Assembly: GCA_905221605.1 (NCBI GenBank)
Contig: CAJNDS010001535.1
Coordinates: 246,868-310,867 of the forward strand
DNA: 64,000 nucleotides
Reading direction: 5' to 3'
Source: Symbiodinium natans
Taxonomy: Eukaryota; Sar; Dinophyceae; Suessiales; Symbiodiniaceae
Below are positions 11,555-20,456 of this stretch, in pieces (within the stretch, counting starts at the first letter, position 1; the number at the start of each line of letters is the position of its first letter). A program made the position numbers and the translations under genes. The notes under the pieces are model-generated. The model searched no databases. It saw only the letters and a program-made list of their open reading frames with translations, and was not told the origin of the DNA.

Positions 11555-13609
11555 GGTACCAAGACACGCAACTGCAGTTCTTATGTAGCTTTCCATTTAA
11601 ATTCATCTGGTTTACCGAAATACAATTCAGGGGATCTCCGGTTAGCAGCACATACGAGCACCCTAAGTCCAAAAACTTCTAGACATGCTAGGAACCTTAG
11701 CAACCGGAATTCGAAACCCTGGAAACTCGAATTAGAAACCCGAGAAACCCTAGAAACTCTAGATACCTAGCTGTCGCCGACCCCCTGCCGCCCGGCCGCC
11801 CTGCTTGACGCTGTATCTTACGATGATGCCGGGGAAGGCGGTGTCCCCCAACTCCTTCCTGAGGTGTGGGGTTTTAGGGTTTGGGGTTTAGGGTTCAGGG
11901 TTTAGGGTTCAGGGATGTTCAGGGCTTAGGGCTTAGGGCTTAGGGCTTAGGGCATAGGGTTTAGGGTTTAGGGTTTAGGGTTTAGGGTTTAGGGTTTAGG
12001 GTTTAGGGTTTAGGGTTTAGGGTTTAGGGTCTAGCTCTGCAGGGTCTCAGGGTTCCTTTGGAGGGAGGGCTGGGTCGTTTATGGGCCCCAGGTTGAGGAC
12101 GAAGGTTTTCAGACATAGGACACCAACATCTGCTCGCTCTCTACACCCCTACACCCTGAACCCCTGACCCCAAACACTCAACCCTAAATCCCAAACCCGA
12201 ATCCTAAACCCCCAAAACCCCAAACCCTAAAACCCCCACCCCCCTTGGCTCGAGGATCATAACCCTGAACTAGCTCCCAGAAAGCGGGGGCCCCCTGCCC
12301 TACTTAGTAGAAACGGATTGTTAAACATTCTTCCAAACCCGAAATAACCCAAAGCCCTAACCCTGCAAGAACCCTGACCCTGTACACCTTAAGCCCAAAA
12401 CTTCGAGGCAGTTGATGGCACTTGGCGCTTCTGACTGACATATCGCCATTCCCCCAGAACCCCAAAGCCCAAACCCGAAACCCTAAACCCTAAACCCTAA
12501 ACCCTAAACCCTGCAAACTCGTAACCCTAAGTCCTAAGCTTCCTAAAGCCCGCAACCCTCTCGAGCCTTCTTCTCAGGACTCAAGGCTACACAGGCATTC
12601 CCACAACCACCATTATGGGGGACCATGCCTTCTTTAAGAGAGTGAAGACGGGCCTTCTTTAAGGGAGTGAAGACGTGCCCTGGAAAGAGACCCGAAGCTT
12701 GGGATGTTCCCCCTTATGCTAACAGGATTATAATCGGGGGTACTAGAAGCCCAATCAAGGGCTGTTAGTATAGGGGGAACATCCCAAGCCGAGGGGGTTG
12801 TTAGTGCTACTTGGTGCTACCCAGGGGTTTGGGGCTAACAGAGTCAGAAGCAGAAGGATGAGGTTGTAACAATGGGCACCTGTACTTGCAGCACACCCTT
12901 CAGATATCTTTGTTCGACATACACGGCGCAACATCCCAACCCCACGCCTCAAAAAGTAGGAGCATACAAAAACAAACTAATAATGACAATATTGGCAATT
13001 ATTATAGTATATTAAAATACTCATAGTAATAACAATAAGAATAAGAATGAAGAAGACGAAGTAGAAGTAGAAGAAGAATATAATTCGCCTCGGCTTCCTG
13101 CCGAGAAGCGTCTGGAACAAGCAGACCCGGATCGGGCCTCCTTCCCCCTGACCCAACCATTTTGTGACGAACCCCCCCCCCCGTGGGACCCCCCCCCCCC
13201 ATCGTCGGCGCCCCTCTTGCTGGGCCTCAAACACCCTTAACCCCTTTAACCTCCCTACGACCTGACCTGGACCTTTCCTCCCTTTTTTTTTTGCAGAAAC
13301 CCTCTTTCCTCCTTTCCTGTCCTGGGTGCCGAGGCGGCGCGCGCAAGCGTTTACAATTAATAAAACAAAAACAGAGTAAAACTTGACCGCCAACCCCCCC
13401 CCCATAAATCTTGCATCTGTAAGCCCTAAACTCCTGAACTCTCAACCCCTTAACCCTAAACCCTAAACTCCCAAACTCCCAAACCCTAAACTCCCAAACC
13501 CTAAACCCCCAACTCCCAAACCCTAAACCCTAAACCCTAAACCCCCAAACTCCCTGAAAGCAAGCCCAGGGACCGGCCCTCACTCTCCACCTTCTTCTGC
13601 CAGAAGTTG
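6946..13609 (-). CDS. Cold-shock-domain-like protein, six spliced exons (5' end not fixed)
   Basis: Proposed exons on the minus strand, 5' to 3': 13609-13574, 11858-11830, 11086-11058, 9334-9290, 8612-8537 and 7034-6946 (stop TGA 6948-6946). Joined, they keep one open frame of 100 residues. Introns are 1715, 743, 1723, 677 and 1502 bp. Donors are GT, GC, GC, GT and GC. All five downstream acceptors are CAG|G. The product has an RNP1-like FPGWGLIRPDN across exons 2-3, an RNP2-like GLLYFRKPDV in exon 5, and a C-terminal KLGADTSVTFRVYTDEKGAG strand pair. Order and spacing fit a cold-shock domain with an insertion between RNP1 and RNP2. Such domains bind single-stranded nucleic acid, usually RNA. 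Every intron holds telomere-like tracts near its ends. Upstream exons are probably among those at 14-19 kb. GC donors were chosen to preserve phase; GC-AG introns are known in Symbiodiniaceae. Transcript evidence is lacking. Confidence 0.65.
7045..7105 (+). repeat. TTTAGGG tract
   Basis: On minus this is CCCTAAACCCTC, ending about 10 nt before the CAG acceptor of the terminal exon of the cold-shock-like gene. Confidence 0.85.
7107..7200. mobile_element. MITE-like element, family 2, diverged copy
   Basis: Left end CCTTGAAGGTTCATGGGTGC. The interior has paired AAGTAGGGTTAT/ACCCTACTTAT. The right end is decayed (CATGACCCTCAGG). Shares the GGTTCATGG terminus with the copies at 3017 and 20114. 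Confidence 0.5.
7340..7468. mobile_element. MITE-like element, family 2, copy
   Basis: Left terminus CTTGGAGGTTCATGGTGCTT, right terminus CCTGAACCTCCGAG, with an AT-rich interior of repeated TATAAC. No coding potential. Inserted about 300 bp upstream (minus sense) of the terminal exon of the cold-shock-like gene. Confidence 0.7.
8255..8515 (-). repeat. Long CCCTAAA tract
   Basis: About 260 bp of CCCTAAA, CCCTAA, CCCAAAA and CCTAAAG variants. On minus it begins about 20 nt after the proposed GC donor at 8536, so it is the start of the last intron of the cold-shock-like gene. Confidence 0.95.
8630..8735 (+). repeat. TTTAGGG tract
   Basis: On minus it runs into GAACCCTAACCCGCAG, the acceptor of the exon starting at 8612. 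Confidence 0.9.
9110..9270 (-). repeat. CCCTAAA/CCCTTTAAA tract
   Basis: Begins and ends in CCCTAAA, with a central block of the variant CCCTTTAAA/CCCTTGAAA. Lies just left of the exon at 9290-9334. Confidence 0.9.
9385..9718 (+). repeat. Long TTTAGGG then TTTAGGGG tract
   Basis: Starts as TTTAGGG and TTGAGGG heptamers. From about 9478 it becomes an octamer array TTTAGGGG of roughly 28 units with a few TTTAAGGG. The switch in unit length within one tract suggests local amplification rather than telomerase addition alone. Confidence 0.95.
10395..10558 (-). repeat. CCCTAAA tract
   Basis: C-rich heptamers. An A/C-rich low-complexity stretch (AAAAATAAAAA, CCCCAAAA) lies at 10090-10260 just upstream, with no gene seen in it. 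Confidence 0.9.
10617..10705. mobile_element. MITE-like element, family 1, copy 2
   Basis: Left arm TTGGGATGTTCCCCCCTATA, right arm TCCCTATTCAGGACTGTTAT. The right terminus is decayed compared with the copy at 12697. Lies within the third intron of the cold-shock-like gene. Confidence 0.65.
11900..12032 (+). repeat. TTTAGGG tract
   Basis: TTAGGGC variants at the left, then about ten perfect TTTAGGG heptamers at 11958-12028. On minus it forms part of the first intron of the cold-shock-like gene, upstream of the exon at 11858. Confidence 0.95.
12697..12790. mobile_element. MITE-like element, family 1, best copy
   Basis: 94 bp with near-perfect terminal inverted repeats GCTTGGGATGTTCCCCCTTA and its complement TAGGGGGAACATCCCAAGC. 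The interior is TGCTAACAG ... CTGTTAGTA, so the whole element can fold into one hairpin. A 33-bp direct duplication (CCTTCTTTAAGRGAGTGAAG) lies just before it at about 12629-12676. Confidence 0.85.
13440..13550 (-). repeat. CCCTAAA/CCCAAAC tract
   Basis: Mixed CCCTAAA and CTCCCAAA units left of the exon at 13574-13609. The preceding stretch 12960-13440 is unique, with AT-rich codon-like repeats (AAGAATAAGAATGAAGAAG) and C runs, and no gene is recognised there. Confidence 0.85.
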
Positions 13610-13663
13610 CTGCTCAGAGGGGCCGCCTTCCTCGGAAAGCGTGGAAGGAAGTCAGTCCCCGGG

Positions 13664-13835
13664 CGTTTAGGGTTTAGGGTTTAGGGTTTAGGGTTTAGGG
13701 TTTAGGGTTTAGGGTTTAGGGTTTAGGGTTTAGGGTTTAGGGTTTAGGGTTTGGGGTTCAGGGTTCAGGGTTTAGGGTTTAGGGTTTGGGGTTTAGGGTT
13801 TAGGGTCTAGGGTCTAGGGTTTAGGGTTTAGGGCC
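13664..13835 (+). repeat. TTTAGGG tract
   Basis: About thirteen perfect heptamers followed by TTTGGGG, TTCAGGG and TCTAGGG variants. Lies just upstream (minus sense) of the first called exon of the cold-shock-like gene. Confidence 0.95.
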
Positions 13836-13960
13836 CCTGTCTTGGGCGCAGCGCTTGGAAGCTGCTGACCTCGCACCTTAAACACTAAAACCCTACATCC
13901 CCAAGCCCCTAAACCCTACATCCCTAAACCCTACCTCCCTAAACCCCTAAACCCCCGACT

Positions 13961-14019
13961 ACCACGGTCGCGCGTACAAACAAGCCCTGGCTGAGGGCTG
14001 CCGCCGCACCGCCGAGCAT
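13961..14019 (-). CDS. Putative exon, Ala-rich
   Basis: Minus-strand island with possible acceptor CACGAG|A at 14020 and donor CCGTG|GTAGTC near 13961. The open frame reads MLGGAAAALSQGLFVRATV. It could be an upstream exon of the cold-shock-like gene, but the phase into the exon at 13609 was not reconciled. The plus strand is also open. Confidence 0.3.
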
Positions 14020-14899
14020 CTCGTGTGGGGTTCGGGGTTGCGGGTTCAGGGCTTTGAGGTTTCGGGTTTCGGGTTTAGGGCTAGGTTAAGGTGGAGGGTT
14101 TCGGGGTCAGGGTGCAAGGCTTGCGCCTGACATCCTTATGATGATTTTTTAAAGGCAGCATTCCTCCACTAGCCCATGCGACGCCCCAAAAAGTCTAGAA
14201 ACTAAAGCCCCAAAAACCCCCGAAGCGTTGTGGGTTGAAGGCCTGAGGGCTCGGGGCAAACATCCTGCCAAGCCGCCTCATCTTGCCTCGGCTCCGAAGG
14301 GAACACTCCAAGAAGCCTCTGAAGCCTTCAACCCTTGAAAACACTAAAACTCCCAAACCCCTCAACTCCTAATCCCTACACCCTAAACCCCAGTGAGAAG
14401 GAAGCCTTACACGTGAAGGTTGCTCTGCATTGGTAGGGTTTTGGGTTTGGGGCTTCGGGGTTTCGGGACCCCAGTCGTTTCCCCGCGGTGAGTGGGTGCG
14501 TGCTACGCTGCTCAGGCATGCCCCGACTACTTTCGGGACCCTAGGGGCGTCATAGAGGGGGCAAGTGAGGCTAGCTATAGCAGTTGGCAACGAAAACCCT
14601 ACGGCCTAAACCCTTAACCCTAAACCCTCAACCCTAAACCTTGTTGGGGGAAGGGGGGGGGGCTCCAGGCTTCTAAAGTGGCATGGCAGGCCTCCGCTTT
14701 CTTTTGAAGCTTCATACAGTTTAGGGCCCAGTTCTGAGGGGCCTTGGGAGCAAAAAGGCTACGAAGCTGGAAAAACTCGTCTTCCCGACATGTTGTGACC
14801 TTGCGGGTTTGAGGGCGCTGTGAGGTTCGGAAGGCCCCTAAAACCCTAAACCCAACACCCCCAAATTTCACCCTAAACCCTAAACCCTGAACCCCAAAG

Positions 14900-14975
14900 C
14901 CGTTTAGGGTTTAGGGTTTAGGGTTTAGGGTTTAGGGTTTAGGGTTTAGGGTTTAGGGTTTAGGGTTTAGGGTTG
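14900..14975 (+). repeat. TTTAGGG tract
   Basis: About eleven perfect heptamers. The region 14040-14880 to its left is mixed unique sequence with weak ORFs only. Confidence 0.95.
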
Positions 14976-15110
14976 CGGGCCATGCAACCTGAAGAGCCCC
15001 GGAAGAACAAAAGTCACCTCCTTTACCCACAAAGGGCCAGATAAAGCTTCGATCCACCCCCCTCCCCCGCCCAACCCCCCCCCCCCCCAAATGGTGCGCT
15101 GCTGAGCTGC

Positions 15111-15179
15111 CTTTGCCCTTGCCCTTTCCGTGGCCCTTCTGGTGACCCTTGTCCTTGCCCTTGCCTCGGGAGGTCGAGT
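15111..15179 (-). CDS. Putative exon, Gly/Lys/His-rich linker
   Basis: Minus-strand island with acceptor TTGAGCAG|A and GC donor AAAG|GCAGCTC. The open frame gives RGKGKDKGHQKGHGKGKGKG. This basic low-complexity linker is typical of dinoflagellate nucleic-acid-binding proteins and of the Gag linker of the copia element in this window. Similar exons lie at 16855-16930 and 19120-19186 on the same strand, so they may be one gene with the cold-shock-like exons downstream. Confidence 0.45.
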
Positions 15180-15835
15180 CTGCTCAAGGCCCCTGAAACC
15201 CCTAAAAACCAGAAGCAAGGCCTCCTCACCCCCATAGGGTTTTAGGGTTGAGTAGTTGGGGCTTCGGGCTGCAGGATGAAGCGAAGGATTTGCAAAAGGG
15301 GGGGGGGGGGGGGTGGGGAATGGGCCAAGGCCTTCGTTTAGGGATTCAAGTTGACAGCTGAAAAAGGAAAGGCTCTGACAAACAACTACCACCTTGCTAG
15401 AATGACGTTCGGTAGTGGGTCTGGAGTTTCGGGTTTAGGATTCAATGCTTGCGGCTTTAGACCATAAGGGGGACGTAACTCTCGAAACCCATGTGAAAAA
15501 CAAGCAAGGTTCAGGGTTTGGACTCTTAGCTTTTGACGCCTTAAACCTTTGAAGCCCGGGTGGGTGCGACGAAGCGCTCGAGAAGCAACGCTACGGTTTG
15601 AGGGCTTAGGGTTTTGGGTTTTGGGCTATAGGGCTTTGCTCAACCTCCCTAAACACTAAACCTTAAACCCTAAACCCTAAACCCTATACCCTAAACCCCC
15701 CACCCTACGAGAGGCTCCTTTGGACGTCTTCACATAGCGCACGGGCTCCTCCTCCACCCAGACCTCTGAAGGGCTAGCGGCATTCACCCGAACACCGACA
15801 GCTCAACACAAAGGGGCCCAGTTGCTTAGAATTGG

Positions 15836-15950
15836 GGTTTGGGGTTTAGGGTTTAGGGTTTAGGGTTTAGGGTTTAGGGTTTAGGGTTTAGGGTTTAGGG
15901 TTTAGGGTTTAGGGTTTAGGGTTTAGGGTTTAGGGTTTAGGGTTTAGGGC
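15836..15950 (+). repeat. TTTAGGG tract
   Basis: About fifteen consecutive perfect heptamers, the longest perfect run in the window. Confidence 0.95.
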
Positions 15951-16214
15951 TTGGGTTGGGTACATGTGGGTACTGCACTTAAGATTGGCAGTGTCTGGAG
16001 TTGCTTTGAGGCCAATATCGCTCATTGTCTACCCGTATTCCGGCGGGAAACAACTCGAGGTCCTCCCTTCCTTCCAGAGCCAAAATCCTAGGCCCTAAAC
16101 CCCATTGGGAGTCTTCTGTGGAACTAGAAACTGATCTTGGACCCTAGACCCTAAGCCTTCAAACTCTTGACTGTCCCAAGCCCTAAATGTCCGATAAACG
16201 CAAACAAACAAAAA

Positions 16215-16275
16215 CCCTAAACCCTAAACACTAAACCCTAAACCCTAAACCCTAAACCCTAAACCCTAAACCCAA
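16215..16275 (-). repeat. CCCTAAA tract
   Basis: About eight heptamers. Confidence 0.9.
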
Positions 16276-16378
16276 AGGCTTAAGTCCAGCTCAGAGGCCC
16301 ATCGTCCACCTGAGAGGCGCTTGGGTGGCTAAAGGTTACGATGAGCACGTCCAGGCCCTAAACCCTACAAACCCTCAA

Positions 16379-16480
16379 CTTGGGATGGTCCCCCTTATAC
16401 TAACAGCCCTTAATAGGATTCTAGTACCCCCCCTATTACAATCACAATGAAGAACTTTAGTATAAGGGGAACTTCCCAGC
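16379..16480. mobile_element. MITE-like element, family 1, copy 4
   Basis: Left arm TTGGGATGGTCCCCCTTATA, right arm AGTATAAGGGGAACTTCCCA. The interior retains CTAACAGCCCTTAATAGG. Confidence 0.75.
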
Positions 16481-16854
16481 CCTCAACCCTGGCTTGGGGA
16501 GTTGAGGGTTGAGTACATGGGCACCTGCCCTACTTGTGGCTACAACCCCCATGAGTGTGGTAAGTACGAAGATGTTCAGTACCGCCAAACCCACCCAAAA
16601 CCACCCAACCGAACCCTAAGCCACCCCTCCGAAGAACTCGGAGCCTTGACCCTGAAGACTCGGCAGAGCTTCCGGGAAAAAAGAGCCTCAACTCCCTCCC
16701 CCCTCCAATGAAAAGAGAGCCCCTAAAGACACCCTTTAAAAAAAAATAAGAAAGACTGCGTGCTGTTCAACCCATACTAACCCCAAGCAACCCCAAACCC
16801 TAAACCATAAACCCCCTACCCAAAACAAGAGTCAAAGAGAGCAGGCGAGAGCGC

Positions 16855-16930
16855 CTCCGGGCTTTCCGCCCTTGCCGCCTTTGCTGCCACCCTTGCTGCC
16901 GCTCTTGCCCTTGCTCTTGCCAGACGTCTC
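16855..16930 (-). CDS. Putative exon, Gly/Ser/Lys-rich linker
   Basis: 76-nt minus-strand exon with acceptor CTGGGCAG|GAG and GC donor GGAG|GCGCTC. The open frame is ETSGKSKGKSGSKGGSKGGK followed by GGKPG. No catalytic motif. It resembles the linkers at 15.1 and 19.1 kb. Assignment to the cold-shock-like gene is by strand and position only. Confidence 0.45.
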
Positions 16931-17151
16931 CTGCCCAGACTCTCCCCGAAAAAAATCCCCTAAAACCCGGAAAAACTCTCCATAATGCCCCCCCAGACCC
17001 GCCAAAGAAATTCCCTAAAATCCGGAAAACATCTCCATCATCCCCAACTGCCCGCACAAAAAACCCTAACAACCATTTACCACCCACATAGCCTGAACTG
17101 AGAATCCCCAAACTGCTCTGACAGGTGTGATGCAAGGGATCAAACTGCAGA

Positions 17152-17272
17152 GATTTATGTCATTTGGGGTTTACGATCTTACGGGTACCTTCTTGTTGGG
17201 GTCCTTATGCAAAAGGAAATCCTACTATTTGGGGGTCTATTTAAAGGACCCCGTCTTTCGCAAACCCCCATC
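17152..17272. mobile_element. MITE-like element, family 3, copy 3
   Basis: Contains TTGGGGTCCTTATGCAAAAG and CCTACTATTTGGGGG. The outer ends are GGGGTTTACGAT and TTTCGCAAACCCCC. It is the inverse orientation of the copy at 6020. Confidence 0.6.
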
Positions 17273-17436
17273 TACGGCTGTCACAGCCAAACAAGCCAAC
17301 CACGAGAGGAAAACAAGTACCACGGGGATCCCAGCCAAAGTCTCCGAAAAACCGCGGAGTCCCAACGCAAACCTTGCACATTGCAAAGCTCGACAGCAAT
17401 TTTCGACAGGGGCTGGGTTTTGCGGTTTAGGGCTGT

Positions 17437-17510
17437 TACTTACATGTGGGGCTATATCAGTAGGGTAGCTGGCTTATAACCGTACTTACAAGGGCCCATG
17501 AACCTTCAAG
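17437..17510. mobile_element. MITE-like element, family 2, partial copy
   Basis: Retains the right terminus GGGCCCATGAACCTTCAAG and the TTATAACCGTACTTACAAG interior. The left terminus is lost. Confidence 0.5.
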
Positions 17511-17917
17511 TAGGAGTTAGGGAATGAAGGGCCTGGGGTTTAGGGTTTAGGGGTTGGGGTTTTCGGGTTTAGGGTTACATAATGGGACTCTTGTTAAGGA
17601 ACTTGTATCAAAATTCAGCCCCTGAACCATAAAACCCCGAAACCCCCCCGAAACCCAAAACCCCTGCTCCTTCCAGGGCGTAGCTTTCCACTTCAGCGTC
17701 GTTTCCTGGCGCACCTGCGCAGCACCAAAGCGCTAAAGCCCCTAAACCGGTACAGCTGAGGGTCTTGGTAGCCGAGGAACAACACACCATATGACAATAC
17801 AATACGCCAATGGAACGGCTACTGTTCAAGAGGAACCCAAAGCCCTAAAGGTGCCCTCAACCCTGGGCCGCGCAATCTGGAATCCTACATCCCGGAACTT
17901 GCCACACCTCAACATCC

Positions 17918-17920
<3 letters not shown>

Positions 17921-17957
<37 letters not shown>

Positions 17958-17968
17958 TATATATATAT
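17921..17968. repeat. (AG)n(AT)n microsatellite
   Basis: Seventeen AG units followed by seven AT units. Confidence 0.95.
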
Positions 17969-18253
17969 TTATATCTGGGTAGTTCCCAAAATACGGGTAC
18001 CCATTTTATACCCCAAATTGAGAAGAATCCCCTTAAAGGGAACCCCCAAAAAAGGTACCCCACTTGGAAACCCCCCAGATAGGCATCAAAACATGAAACA
18101 GTTCAACACCCACCCACCCCCCCCCGACTCAACCCCGGCACCCCTAACAGATCCGCCCCCAAAACTCTCCCTGCACCCTCGACCCTAAACCAGAAACCCT
18201 CAAGCCTAAACCCTAAACCCTAAACCCTCAACCCTAAACCCTAAACCCTGAAC

Positions 18254-18361
18254 CCTTCTTGAGCCCTCCCTTCAAGGTCTCCCTGCAAGCCACAGTTTTC
18301 ATTCCCGCCCTGCAAAACGCCCCCAATACGGCAGCTGGGCCTTCGTGGGCGCTTGCGCAGC
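18254..18361 (-). CDS. Putative exon, helical unassigned protein
   Basis: Minus-strand exon candidate of 108 nt. Acceptor TTCTGGCAG|G is preceded by a pyrimidine-rich stretch, and the donor is AAGAAGG|GTTCAGGGTTTAGGG. Entered in phase 1 it reads CASAHEGPAAVLGAFCRAGM and continues through a Lys-rich helix to LKGGLKK. With a GC donor (AAGA|GCAAGG) the exon at 19186-19120 ends in the matching phase, so these two could be consecutive. The opposite strand is also open. No family recognised. Confidence 0.45.
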
Positions 18362-18384
18362 CTGCCAGAAAGCAGGCCCAGGGT

Positions 18385-18465
18385 TTAGGGTTTATGGTTG
18401 ATAGGGTTTAGGGTTTAGGGAGTTTGGGGTTTAGGGTTTAGGGTTTAGGGTTTAGTTAGGGTTCA
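18385..18465 (+). repeat. TTTAGGG tract
   Basis: Several perfect heptamers with TTTATGG and TTTGGGG variants, right of the exon candidate at 18254-18361. Confidence 0.9.
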
Positions 18466-18716
18466 GAGTTTGAAGGGGCTCAGGAGTTTGGGGTGCACGC
18501 TGCTGCTGGCAATGTTGGGTCTTTTGGGGCTTCGGGTCTACACGGTCGGTTCCCTACATGATGGCTTTCTTTGAGTGCTTCAAAAATGAGGCAGGGATCC
18601 GACAAGGGGCCTCGATTTGAAGGCTTGCAGGGCTGACCGGCTACAGTTGAGGCACTTAAACTTAGTTGCCACAAGTAAGTATGCCATTTTTCCTATGGCA
18701 GCTCCATCTAAGCTCG

Positions 18717-18868
18717 TTTAGGGTTTAGGGTTTAGGGGTTTAGGGGTTAGGGGGTTTAGGGTTTAGGGTTTAGGGTTTAGGGGTTAGGGGTTAGGGTTAG
18801 GGGGTTTAGGGTTTAGGGTTTCGGATTTAGGGCTTAGGGCTTAGGGTTTAGGGTTTAGGGTTTAGGGT
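18717..18868 (+). repeat. TTTAGGG tract
   Basis: Heptamers mixed with TTAGGGG and TTAGGG units. Confidence 0.9.
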
Positions 18869-19119
18869 GACGCATACATCTGGCAGAATGAACCACACTA
18901 AACCCAAACTACTAAACCCAAACCCAACGTGAACACAACTTCCAAAGGCCCGAAAACACGAGCATCTTCGGGTTTGGGGGTCTCTCGGGTTTACACGGCT
19001 TGGAAGAATTTGCAGGGCTTTAAGAAAATATGGAGCTTGCACGGTTTACAGGGTTTATAGGGTTTGTGTTGAAAGATGTTGAAAGGTTTAAAGGTTCAGG
19101 GATCAACTGCGCGCCTTGC

Positions 19120-19186
19120 TCTTCCAGCCCGTGCCCTTGCCGCCCTTGCTGCCCTTGGCGCTTCCACCTTTGCCCATCGCTTCGAC
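19120..19186 (-). CDS. Putative exon with possible start Met, Gly/Lys-rich
   Basis: Minus-strand exon with acceptor GGGAACTCAG|GTCG. The open frame VEAMGKGGSAKGSKGGKGTG is followed by WKS. The internal Met could start translation of a basic Gly/Lys-rich N-terminus. Flanked on the right by degenerate TTTAGGG sequence (19230-19280), as for the other islands. It could be the N-terminal exon of the cold-shock-like gene, which is inference. Confidence 0.45.
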
Positions 19187-19369
19187 CTGAGTTCCCAACC
19201 GTGAAGAGGCATGGGACTTCGTGCAGCGGCGAGCGAAGTGAAGGTTTAGGGGGGTAGGGTTTAGGGTTTTGGGGGTGTAGGGCGCCAGGCTTGGGTCTGG
19301 AGCGTCGCTGCTTCCAGCTCATAGAAAACATTCTACAGTTGAAGGGCCTTTGGACACAAAGGTGTCCAA

Positions 19370-19520
19370 AACCCTAAAACCCTAACACCCTAAAACCCCA
19401 AAACCCTACAACAAAACCCCAAAACCCCAAAACCCCAAAACCCTAAAACCCCAAAACCCTAAAACCCTCAAACCCCAAAACCCTAAAACCCCAAAACCCT
19501 AAACCCCAAAACCCTAAACC
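19370..19520 (-). repeat. CCCTAAAA/CCCCAAAA tract
   Basis: Octamer variant array of CCCTAAAA and CCCCAAAA, the latter identical in unit to hypotrich ciliate telomeres but here clearly drift from the CCCTAAA family. From 19600 to 19800 the sequence decays into CCCTATAAA units. No gene is seen in 19640-20110. Confidence 0.9.
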
Positions 19521-20113
19521 CGAAATGCGTGGCAGGGCAGGGTAGGCGGCGGCTTGACAGGGCTCGGCGCGATGGGGACCAGTTCCTATCGAAGCAAACA
19601 TGATTGGACACCTAAACCCTAAATCCTGCAAACCCTACAAACGCCACAAGCCCCATAAACCCTATAAACTTGTTATAAACCCTATGAGCCCTATAAACCT
19701 TATAAACATTTTTACGCCCTATAAACCCTATAGATCCTAGAAGCATCTATGACCTTAGAAACCCTGAACCCCCTAGAATCCTAAACCCTATCCTATAAAC
19801 CCTGAACTTCATCACTTGCATCAACCTTTGACCGCCACCTCCTCAAGACGTCGGCATCTCTAACCGCCAACCCCGCCATCTTCCCGGTTACTGGTCTGCA
19901 AGGTCCACATCATCTTACTGGCTCTCAGAATGGAGTTGGGGCTAAGCGGTGTCTTGTATAACCGCTTAAGAGCTTACGCAAGGGGGGTTATCAGGTACCG
20001 AACTCCCGCATTCCCTCCCTCCCATTCAGAAGTAGGCACGTGCTGAGATACGGAGTTGGGGTTCAAGCTTTTGGGGGGCAACCCTAAACCCTATGAGCCC
20101 TATCTATGAGCCC

Positions 20114-20201
20114 TACTTGAAGGTTCATGGGCACTTATAACAAGTCCCCTATATAAGGGCCCTACTAAAATCCTTACTTACAAGCATCCGTGAACCTCCA
20201 C
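20114..20201. mobile_element. MITE-like element, family 2, copy
   Basis: Termini ACTTGAAGGTTCATGGGCAC and CCGTGAACCTCCACG. Short AT-rich interior (TATAAGGGCCC). No ORF. Confidence 0.65.
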
Positions 20202-20356
20202 GTATGATGAGCCTTAAGCCCTCGAAGGTTCCTGCCCCCCCTGGCCTCGGTGCTCAGAGGCTTCACAACCCCCCAGGGCCGGCGTCTGTCTCTCGAGGCT
20301 GCCGCTGCGGTTTGGGTTGAAGGGTTGCAAGACTTTTCGGGTTTCTTGGGTCTTGG

Positions 20357-20456
20357 GTTGGAATGTTCTCCCTTATACTATCAGTCCTGAACAGGGATTC
20401 TAGTACCCCCATGCAATGATCCCAAGTAAGGACTGCTAGCAGGGAACATGCCAAGT
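20357..20456. mobile_element. MITE-like element, family 1, copy 5
   Basis: Left arm TTGGAATGTTCTCCCTTATA, right arm AAGGACTGCTAGCAGGGAAC then ATGCCAAG. The most diverged of the five copies. Confidence 0.65.

Noticed and set aside
19370-19520. Ciliate-type telomere (CCCCAAAA)
   Set aside because: Mixed with CCCTAAAA and CCCTAAA units in the same tract, so it is a drifted variant of the local repeat.
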